Part shown: piece by piece, positions 11,289 to 19,731 of the stretch
Layout of the letters: each line of letters opens with the position of its first letter
How positions within the stretch are numbered: the first letter of the stretch is position 1
NCBI GenBank assembly: GCA_032871835.1
Contig: CM065299.1
Coordinates: 77,216,204-77,280,203 of the forward strand
Origin: Dipteronia dyeriana
Taxonomy: Eukaryota; Streptophyta; Magnoliopsida; Sapindales; Sapindaceae
Direction of reading: 5' to 3'
Length of the DNA: 64,000 nt
Position numbers and translations under genes: made by a program
The notes under the pieces: generated by a model
Database searches by the model: none
Seen by the model: the letters and a program-made list of their open reading frames with translations, nothing else
Told to the model about the DNA's origin: nothing

Positions 11289-11665
11289 AGGATTTGTGGG
11301 TTGGGTTCCATTCCAATGGTGATTACCAGATGAATTTTGAGGAGAGAGTAAGAATTGGGGGAGAAAGAAGGGTAAAATAGTATATGTATATTATTATTTT
11401 TTAATTAATTGTAATATTTTTTTAAAAAAAATTTAGTTAAATTTCAAAATTAGCCTTCTTCTAGTCACAATTCTAGAAGCATTAATTGAGTTTCTCATAA
11501 TGCCCCTTTGACCTAATAGAAGTTAACGAAAAACAAACAGAATTTGACGGAAATGACTTGATTATGTATTGTCAAAGAACAAGTTGAATGGATTAAGTAA
11601 TTTCAAAAACTAGTGGACTAAACCCAGATAAATATAAACTAGAGGGACTAAAATCATAATAACCC
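9998..11665. mobile_element. Mutator-like element (non-autonomous), 1668 bp
   Basis: Long inverted ends: GGGATATTATGATTTTAGTC on the left against GGGTTATTATGATTTTAGTC read from the right, with resemblance extending for more than 80 bp. The flanking 9-bp duplication is AAAATAATA (9989-9997) and AAAACAATA (11666-11674), one mismatch. Long inverted ends plus a 9-bp duplication define the Mutator superfamily. No transposase. Interior frames (plus 10987-11322, minus 10877-11143) are low-complexity, one ending in an Asp run from a (GAT)n tract, so I do not call a gene. Confidence 0.85.
11238..11286. repeat. (GAT)n microsatellite
   Basis: About 16 uninterrupted GAT/ATG units inside the Mutator-like element. 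Confidence 0.95.
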
Positions 11666-11674
11666 AAAACAATA

Positions 11675-12192
11675 AATTTGCAAGCCGACAACGACGATCT
11701 TCTTCCGTGCACGCCGCTCATGCATCGCTTCATCTTATTGTTGCTGGCATCGACCGTTCCACGGTCCACACTGCTCCTACACGGCCCATGTTGCTTGAAG
11801 CCTCTGCGCTCCTGCTCTACTTAGGTTTAGCCTTCATACTTGATATTTCCATTGTCAATGTGAATACTGGTTATTGGATTTTATTTATGTTTGAATTTTT
11901 GAAACAAAATCGTTGTCAAGTCAAGTGTAAATTTCTTGTTTCTTTTTATAAAAAAAATTATTTAAAATTTATGATTGATGTGAATTAGTAGTTACCCAAT
12001 TAAGGTCTGGTTTTAGACTCTCAGACATGTGTGTATGTTTTTAATGCATACATGTTTTGTTTTACTTGTAAATTTAAACAATTTTAGGGCTTAAGATCTG
12101 AATTGTATTGTTGAATGAGGTGCTTTGATTAATTAAGAACAAGTATGAACTGTTGAGCCAAAGTTATATTCGATGTTTGATGAGGTAGTTTA
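11675..12192. other. Spacer between two Mutator-like elements
   Basis: About 0.5 kb. A 93-codon plus-strand frame at 11707-11988 starts in GC-rich sequence and turns low-complexity. I recognise no family in it. Confidence 0.4.
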
Positions 12193-12201
12193 TTAATAAA
12201 A

Positions 12202-13878
12202 GGGTAAATCGAATTTTAGTCCCCGTAGTTTGCCTTAATCTGCGTTTAGTCTATGGTTTTTTAGAATTGTAACTTTTAATCATTCTGTGACAAAATCCGT
12301 CAACAGTACATATAGTGGCATGTCAGACGTGTAAAATGACTACAATGCCCCTAATGTATTTTGATGCTATTGAAAAGACCATTTTACCCTTTATTAATAT
12401 TTAACTAAAATGACCTTTTAATATATATATATATATATAAATAAATATACTAAATAAAAAATATATTTTAAAAAAAACAAAAAAGATGGATATCTAGAAA
12501 AAAATCTGGGAAAAAAGTTGATTAAAAACTCCAATTGTTTTTCTTATATATTAAAAAACGAAATCATTTTTTTTTTAAAAAATCTAATCACCACCAACAT
12601 CAGAATCCACTCAATTCAATCAATCCAAACCCAAATGAAAATAATTGAAAAATAAGAACAAAACCACCATCAACATCGGATTCCATACCAAATTAATAAT
12701 TGAAAAATCAAAAACACATCACATTTAATTCAAGCCAATCCCAAATGAAACCCAACCAAATCATCATCATCATCATCATCATCATGAAACACAAAAAGCC
12801 AGTTTCTTAAACCCATAAGATATTTTCTGAAACCTAGAAACCTCATCAGTCATCACCTAGCTCCCACACCAGCTCCTATAAACCAATACCAACCAGAAAA
12901 ACAACAACACCAACACAGTTACACCAACAAGAAATAGAAACATAGGAACCGACACCTCACCAGAAAAGAAAAACAAATCCATCCAAAATCAAAGCAACCA
13001 TCAATTTTTTTAATAAAATCAAATTAAAAGTAAAAAAAAAATCAACACTCAAATCCTACCAGCAAATCTAACAACCAAGGAGATTAGCTCTCACATCACC
13101 GGCGACCACCTCAAATCCAAACCCAAAAAGAAACCCATTCATCACAATTACCACTACCCCATGAAGAGAGAGAGAGAGAGATGTGAAGAAGAAGAAAGGG
13201 GAAGAGAAAGAGATGGGGTTCGGCGGCGTCATGAGATCGAGCGACGTGAAATGGGAGATTGAGCGTTATTAAAGAAGATTATTGAACTGGTGGAGATGAT
13301 GGCGGGGAAGATGATTGAAGAAATCAAAGAAAAAAATGAGGGAGGGAGAGATCGATTGATGGTAAGAGAGATGGGAGATCGGTGGAGCGGGGTGTGAGAG
13401 AGATTTTTTCAGAATGAATGGATTTTGATCTGGTGTTGAAGTTGGGGATGGATTTCGATCTGGGATGATGATGGGTTTGGTTGAATAGTGGTGGTGGGTT
13501 TGGTTGATCGATGGATGTTGATTTGGTGTTGAAGTTGTGTGTTTTTTAATTTTAATTTTTATTATTTTATTTTAAAAATATATAATAACCTTTTAAAACT
13601 AATTAATTTAATTTAATAATATTTATTTGTTTTTTTTAAATTAACTTGTATATTACTATTATACTCTTTGATTAAATAAGATTCTAGAATACCAGATGAT
13701 GTTTTACCTTTTTACCCTCGTTGACCCTTGTTGACTTGACGAAACCCTAACTTAATTGGACGGTAGGGACCCAAATCCGTATTGTCAGAGAAATGATGTA
13801 TTAAAAGTTACAATACCAAAAAACCGTGAACTAAACGCAGATTAAGGTAAACTACGAGGACTAAAATACGATTTACCC
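12202..13878. mobile_element. Mutator-like element (non-autonomous), 1677 bp
   Basis: The inverted ends are about 90 bp long, beginning GGGTAAATCGAATTTTAGTC on the left and GGGTAAATCGTATTTTAGTC from the right. They are flanked by a perfect 9-bp duplication TTAATAAAA (12193-12201 and 13879-13887). The interior has (AT)n, (ATC)n and (GA)n tracts and no supported frame. Its ends share 'TTTTAGTCC..TAGTTTG' and 'TTAATCTG/TTTATCTG' elements with the neighbour at 9998-11665, so both may be mobilised by related transposases. Confidence 0.9.
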
Positions 13879-13887
13879 TTAATAAAA

Positions 13888-14395
13888 CTTGGATGATTCA
13901 AGAAAAGAAATCAAAGGAATTTCCAGGATATATACCACAGAATTGACTGACTTGCTCCAAGAACAAATATTATATACGTATGAACTCTTCAATTACATTC
14001 TAGAGTATATAACAACAAAAAAGTCTTATTGCATTTTTGTATCATAACAAAGTTGAAAAAATTATCCTAGCGGGATTCATTGATTACCAGTATGTATGAC
14101 CAAATAAAGAGACTTTGTTATTTTCATTCAAATGAATTGGCTCTTGGCGTCCGTGACTCATTGACTCTTCGTCATTAGTCTTAGTCTTCTGTTAGCATAA
14201 TGGTCAGTAAGAGTTCATCAACAAGTCAAGTATGTACATACCTAAATCTGTTCATATGAGACGCTTGAATTATATGTGATGATGTTATGTTTTGATTAAT
14301 GCGTGATGTAATATTCAATATTTCAACTAATAATCCATGTAACTTAACATAATTTATATGAATTTGATTTATTTTTTTCCTGTGCTTTTAGATCT
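13888..14395. other. Spacer, no gene seen
   Basis: About 0.5 kb of AT-rich sequence without a recognisable feature. Confidence 0.5.
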
Positions 14396-14469
14396 AACCT
14401 GATCAATCCAAGCCGACCAATATTGGGTTGGGTTGGGTTTGGTTTTCCAACCCGAAAATGCCACCCTAC
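14396..14469. mobile_element. Possible hAT right end
   Basis: From the right the sequence reads GTAGGGTGGCATTTTCGGGT, then tandem AACCCAACCC. This resembles hAT termini such as the one at 8698. No partner end was found on the left, and the TRIM element is inserted at this border. Confidence 0.3.
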
Positions 14470-15104
14470 TGTCACGGGCCGTAAACTTACAAGCCCAAGA
14501 GTCCAACAAAAGACCTTACTTTATCTAGCTTATGGAAGATTCTAGAGACCTCTCCACAATTCCAGTATTGGTCAAGCTTCTGGAAGTCTCTAGCTACTTA
14601 ACCATCTCTACACCATTCTTGTACTTAGCTAGATAGGTGTAGAATAATCTAGAACCTTGTAAAGACATGTAAATACATATAGAGTATTCTACTTAGATGT
14701 AGAATATTCTAGAGACTTAATCTCCACTATTAGACTAGATTAGTCTAGAACATTCTTTAAGGAGGTGACTCACCTATAAATAGTCAACCCCTCTCATTTG
14801 TAAATCAGTATAGAATTCTTTCATTAATACAACTCTTCCTTTGAGAGTATTTGTGAACATTCTAGCGATCCGGAGTATCGTGGTCTTTCTTTGTAAGTCC
14901 CATCGATCCTCTGTCTCCGGACTTCCCATTTCAACCCTCTCCCGACTCTCCCCACTCTAAATCGCTTCAGCATTTTCACACTTGGCAACGTTCGTCCAAG
15001 AACTTGCCCGAGTGTCCCTCTTACAAGGCTTACTTAGCAACGTTCCCACGGGATTTGCCTAAGTGCAGCACGGGTGTGCCTAGCTGAAATCTCACCCAGT
15101 GACA
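14470..15104 (+). repeat. 5' LTR of the TRIM-like element
   Basis: Starts TGTCACGGGC and ends CCCAGTGACA. Carries a TATA box (TATAAATA, 14775-14782) at about LTR position 305, conserved at the same offset in the other copy. Confidence 0.88.
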
Positions 15105-15106
15105 AG

Positions 15107-15118
15107 TGGTATCAGAGC
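15107..15118 (+). other. Primer-binding site (tRNA-Met type)
   Basis: TGGTATCAGAGC, two bases after the 5' LTR. This is the standard plant LTR-retrotransposon primer site complementary to the 3' end of initiator tRNA-Met. Confidence 0.9.
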
Positions 15119-15151
15119 AGGTCGGTTCCAAGCTGCAGGGTTCGAAGCTCG

Positions 15152-15312
15152 TTACTAGGTAATCACACCTAGCATGAGTCATGCACTCCGATAGCGAAGC
15201 TGCCGCCAAAAAGCAATCACAGCTAGCACGAGTCATGCACTCCGATAGTGAAGTTGCCATCATAGAGCAATCACAGCTAGCACGAGCCATGCTCTCCGAT
15301 AGTGAAGTTGCT
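15152..15312 (+). repeat. Three tandem ~60-bp repeats in the TRIM interior
   Basis: CAATCACAGCTAGCACGAG and CATGCACTCCGATAG recur at about 15161, 15216 and 15270 with small differences. The open frame across them (15181-15498) reflects the repeat and matches no family I know. Confidence 0.75.
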
Positions 15313-15499
15313 CGATTCGAAATCCAAACGCTTGTTCGTGGCGACCAACGCTCCCACAACAAGCAAAGCAAGTCTAAGGCACTCTCCATTCAGGCGGAAT
15401 CCCTGCCCGAGCCATGTAGGATGCCATCCGCAACAAGACTCGAGGAGACACCCAACTCTCCATCCTTTCCACAGGACGTAACGCCCAGGGACATTTGAA

Positions 15500-15805
15500 A
15501 GAGCAGGAAGCGTGCAAGCCATGAGAGGCAATCGAAGGCACCAAGAGAAGGCACCCGAGATGCTGGATCACCTTCAAAGCCAAGCAAGCCCACTTGCACC
15601 GAGCCAAGGATGCAACCCTCCGTAAAGCTTGAGGAGTCACCTAGTTCTCCCACTTCTCCATAGAACCAGCCGACCGTAGGTGTTTGAAGGAGCAAGAAGT
15701 GCGTAAGCCATGGGAAGCGGTCGAAGGCACCGAGAGAAGGCACCCGAGATGCTGGATCACCTTAGAAACCTAGCCAGCCCACTTGCGTCGAGCTAAGGAT
15801 GCGAG
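15500..15805 (+). repeat. Tandem duplication (~220-bp period) in the TRIM interior
   Basis: A block containing AAGGCACCCGAGATGCTGGA occurs near 15550 and again near 15737. Flanking text (GTGCAAGCCATGAGAGG against GTGCGTAAGCCATGGGAAG) is also duplicated. Confidence 0.75.
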
Positions 15806-15925
15806 ACTCGAATTCGGTTCTTCAAGGGAGGCTTTCCAAGCCGAAGACCTTCCGCACTAATGACCCAACTTGCGGCCAACTCCAACATACTCAATGCCCA
15901 CGCAATGAGGACGTTGAGAACTTAA

Positions 15926-15936
15926 GTGGGGAAGGA
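15926..15936 (+). other. Polypurine tract
   Basis: GTGGGGAAGGA immediately before the TG of the 3' LTR, as expected for the plus-strand primer of an LTR retrotransposon. Confidence 0.8.
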
Positions 15937-16569
15937 TGTCACGGGCTGTAAACTTACAAGCCCAATAGTCCAACAAAGGACCTTACTCTGCCCAGCTTTT
16001 GGAAGATTCTAGAGACCTCTCCACATTCTAGTATTGGTCAAGCTTCTGGAAGTCTCTAGCAACTCAACCATCTCTACACCATTCTTGTACTTAGCTAGAT
16101 AAGTGTAGAATAATCTAGAACCTTATAAAGGCATGTAAATACATGTAGAGTATTCTAGTTAGATGTAGAATATTCTAGAGACTTAATCTCCACTATTAGA
16201 CTAGATTAGTCTAGAACATTCTTTAAGGAGGTGGCTCACCTATAAATAGCCAATCCCTCTCATTTGTAAATCATCATAGAATTCTTTCATTAATACAACT
16301 CTTCCTTTGAGAGTATTTGTGAGCATTCTAGTGATCCGGAGTATCGTGGTCTTTCTTCGTAAGTCCTACCGATCCTCTGTCTTCGGACTTCCCATTTCAA
16401 CCCTCTCCCGACTCTTCCCACTCTAAATCGCTTCCATATTTTCACACTTGGCAACGTTCGTCTAAAAACTTGCCCGAATATCCCTCTTACAAGACTTACT
16501 TAACAACGTTCCCACGGAATTTGTGTGAGTGCCGTACGGATATGCCTGGTTGAAATCTTACCCCTTGAC
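15937..16569 (+). repeat. 3' LTR of the TRIM-like element
   Basis: Repeats the 5' LTR with scattered substitutions and carries the TATA box TATAAATA at 16241-16248. The last bases (TTGAC then GCTAC) have lost the canonical final CA. Being 274 bp from the POP1 start codon, it could have influenced transcription of that gene, which is inference only. Confidence 0.85.
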
Positions 16570-16732
16570 GCTACGCTGTGTAATAATTCACGGGCTCGGT
16601 TTGACACTCTGACTGCTACAAAGTCCAACTGAAACCTTTATGCGTTATCCTTTGAAAACGGGGCATTCTCATCCCCATTGTGTTAACGTCTTTTTGTGTA
16701 CCCTAATTGCTTAAACCCTGCAGTCCTGCTCT

Positions 16733-16740
16733 TATATAGA
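16733..16740 (+). promoter_or_regulatory. Candidate TATA box of the POP1 locus
   Basis: TATATAGA about 105 bp before the ATG, in sequence that is no longer part of the TRIM element. Position and sequence fit a core promoter but nothing else confirms it. Confidence 0.35.
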
Positions 16741-16842
16741 AAATTCCTTTTTTTGTCTGACATATATCACTCTTCTAATACAATTTGTTCAACTTACAGA
16801 GCACATAACAGCTCCAAGGTTGCTGCAATATTATTTCTCAGA

Positions 16843-18898
16843 ATGGCTTCCAATGGAACTAAACGGTCTCAAGTTTCATCATCCCCCGTTCGAAAAATCA
16901 ATGTGCAGAAATTCGCAGAGTCTCAAGCTTCTGAGCTGCGTTCACTTCACTCAATTGTATCAAATCGATTGGACAACAATTTTCACTCTCGAAGAAACAA
17001 GAGAAGGAGAACCACTGCCTATGACAATCAGGTCACGAAGAAAAAATCTAGAAAGAGGCGGAAATTAGGAATAACTGATAAAATCAATGTCTTGGAATCT
17101 GATAAAGATCAAACAAAAGTTTCGCGTCGCCTACGCAGGAGATTGGAGGTTAAAAAGAACCCTGAAAGTGGTTTCTCTGCTTCTGGGGACGGCACAAAGA
17201 GACTGAGGACTCATGTTTGGCATTCCAAACGATTTACGATGAAGAAGTTGTGGGGTATTTACTTTCCTCTAGGTTTGCAGGGCAGGTATTTTTATGTTTT
17301 TTCTATTTTTTCCATAAATTCATTACAAAATTTGACTTTTATTTGTATGTGTAAGAGCTTGTCTTTATAGATTGGCTAAAACTAGTGTTTATGCTATGCA
17401 GAGGAAGGGGTTCTAGGGCTGTGTTAAGGTGGTTCAAACAAGAAGTGCTTGTACATGATGCAAGCGATCACATTGCTGTCCAGTTAGAGGGTCAGGAGGC
17501 AGGCATTCCCTTTTTTCTCTGTAACTTGTAAACTTTTCATCATAAAATTGTATGTATTCCATTCTATCGTCGCCTTATAAGATTTCATGGTCTAAATTAG
17601 TTTTGGTGTTATATGCTTTCCAGGATTCAATAAGGTTGATACTACAGATGGTACTGGTTCCTTCCCCATCATCCCTGTTTGAAGATATTTCTCATTCTGT
17701 TCTGTCTGGGGTTATTTAAGGAAGTGCTATGGTAGGTCACTTTATCAACCCTTACGAATAATGGAACGACTTTGGATATCTAAACATTTTTATGTTATGT
17801 ATTTTTCTTTCTCCAGCTTCATCATGTTGCCGTGGCTCTTTCTCAGCCAATTGCTCCTGTGATGTATATGCGGAAACCTTACCCCAATCATGATAGAGAA
17901 GGTGATGGCAATTTTCAAATTGCTGTTGAATATAATGATCCCCATGTTTGTCATTCACCGTTTCGTCAACTTTGGTTGTGGATGCATGCTTCAGCTTTTG
18001 ATGACGGATATAATGCCCTAAAATTAGCTTGCCAGAAACAGGTTAAAATATTTGTCATTGTTTCTTCACAGTTCTAAGAAATGTCATACATTGCAATTTT
18101 TTATTGAATTGCTATAATTCTACTTTACGCAAGTTTAAACTCGCTACATCTACTCTGAGTCAATTTTCTTTTGGGCCTAGATATGCTCAATTCTAGGTTT
18201 CATGTCTTATTTTAGATGAATGAGACCAGCACCTCAATTAATTGTTTCTCACTAGAGGGTAAACTTGCAAAACTAGAATTAATTGGATCAAAGGCATTTC
18301 AACTCCTTCTAAAGACATTGCGTCCTGTTACTGAGTGAGCTGCCATCGTGTTGAAGAATATCATCCAAGACAAAAATTTAAGATTGACTAAATGATGTTG
18401 ACTACTTTGCAGCATTTCCAAGGATCCTTTGCAATTGAAGAAATGTTCAGCTTTGGAGGCCGATGGTGACTCTGAAAAGAATAAGATTTTTGTACTTGAG
18501 GATAAAAAAAATGTATCATCTACTGCAATTTTGTCTTTTATTGTCAAGGAGCCTCGTTTGTTGTTGAATGAAAGGATTGCGGATTTTTGGGGGTCAGCTT
18601 CATCTATTATACCCAACAATGTACGTGACGATGAAGCTAATGAACTCTCGTCGTCATGGTCAAAATTTGAAGGAAGTACCATTTTTAATGACAGAAGTTT
18701 GTGGGATGCTAACAGTGGAATAAGTCCACCCGTGGAAGAAAATGTTCTTTGTATGGAAAAACATCAACAGCATTTGGATTTCATTTGCCTTGATGATCCA
18801 AAATCAGGAACAGCGAAGACTTCAAATGAGGCGCAGTGTTCAAGATCTTGCCCTATATTGCTTCTAAAAAATAATAACCAAAAAGGGTCGCCAATAGG
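16843..18898 (+). pseudogene. POP1: RNase P/MRP protein subunit POP1, 5' half, broken
   Basis: POP1 is the large protein subunit of nuclear RNase P and RNase MRP (tRNA 5' processing, rRNA maturation). Six exons can be joined: 16843-17285, 17402-17498, 17624-17731, 17817-18041, 18216-18334 and 18413-18898. Exon 1 gives a basic N-terminus with the POP1 hallmarks: HSRRNKRRRTT, VSRRLRRRLE and THVWHSKRFTMKKLWG. Later exons give VLVHDASDHIAVQLEG, QLWLWMHASAF and INCFSLEGKLAKLE, all as in plant POP1. Exon 6 ends at NQKGSPIG with donor GTAATT, just before the conserved block that should follow. Damage: TAA at 17717-17719 where Tyr is expected, and a GC rather than GT donor after exon 2 (17499). The rest of the coding region is absent from the window; transposons follow. 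The ATG was chosen because it opens the conserved N-terminus. Confidence 0.88.
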
Positions 18899-19731
18899 GT
18901 AATTTCTTTTCTTCTGTTTGCTTCTCTTCCTTTATATGTCTTATTTTGAGTATACCATATACATGTATATAAACAAAAAAGATTTAATTTTCATGTTCTT
19001 CAAGTTCACTCACTGCTTCTATTTCTTCAATTATTTAGTACATATCTTTTTTGGTTGACATCTTATGAGCACCGTTTTGGCTTGTGTGATCTCCAGAGTC
19101 GTAAGGAAAGAATGACAACCACTATGTTCTCTCATTATACACAAATTTGGCTTATCAGGAGACATTTTTCATTTCACTATTATTCTGATTGATTTTTTCT
19201 TCATAGTAATAAATGAAAATTTTACTGCCTTACATTTTGTTATTATAATTGGATCTCAACCATTATTTGCTCAGTTAGAATTTAAGCGTTGCTTTGACTG
19301 GCTACACTTGAGCTGAGAGGGCTGGGGATAATGATGGGGCACGATTGTTTTTTGTTTGTGTATCCAGTTTATGACTTTATTCTATATCTATTCTAATTTA
19401 CATGTTCAAAATAAAGCTTAATAGAGGCTTTAGTTTAGAAATTCTGTCTTGATGACTTCATGACACTCTTTTCCGGAAAAAAAAACCATTATACAACTCA
19501 GTTTGACTCTGTTTAAGTTATGCCTCAATAGACCAGCTTAATCACTCTCTCTCTCTCTCTGTCTCTCTCTCTCTCTGTTTTGGAATTCTTTCCATTTACA
19601 CACTATGAAAATAAAGCGTTTCTATTGACATTAATGAGCTAGAAAGTTTTTGTAATACATGATAGTAACTGAAAAGAAGACTTTTTGATGTGTTTATTTG
19701 TATGTCAAATGGTCAATTGTACTCCCATTAA
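18899..19731 (+). other. POP1 intron remnant / spacer
   Basis: Begins with a normal 5' splice site after exon 6. No further POP1 exon is seen before the DNA transposon at 19732. A (CT)n tract lies at 19545-19579. Confidence 0.5.

Larger units (their letters stand above)
14470..16569 (+). mobile_element. TRIM-like LTR retrotransposon, complete, non-autonomous
   Basis: Two near-identical direct repeats of about 634 bp (14470-15104 and 15937-16569) enclose an 832-bp interior. The interior begins with a primer-binding site and ends with a polypurine tract. The first LTR runs TGTCAC...GTGACA, a perfect inverted end. The flanks CCTAC (left) and GCTAC (right) are a near 5-bp duplication. The interior has no gag, protease, reverse transcriptase or integrase signature, so mobility would depend on another element. 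It lies 274 bp upstream of the POP1 start codon. Confidence 0.88.

Noticed and set aside
10877..11322. Frames on both strands in the first Mutator-like element, one with an Asp run
   Set aside because: Low-complexity translation of a (GAT)n microsatellite and GC-rich sequence. No start context, homology or splice structure supports a gene.
15030..15743. Several frames of 84-119 codons in the TRIM interior
   Set aside because: The segment is made of tandem repeats and frames exist on both strands. None shows gag, protease or pol motifs.
16696..16842. Upstream start codon extending POP1 by about 49 residues
   Set aside because: The added residues are hydrophobic and unlike POP1. The conserved basic N-terminus begins after the ATG at 16843, and the upstream part fits promoter and 5' UTR.
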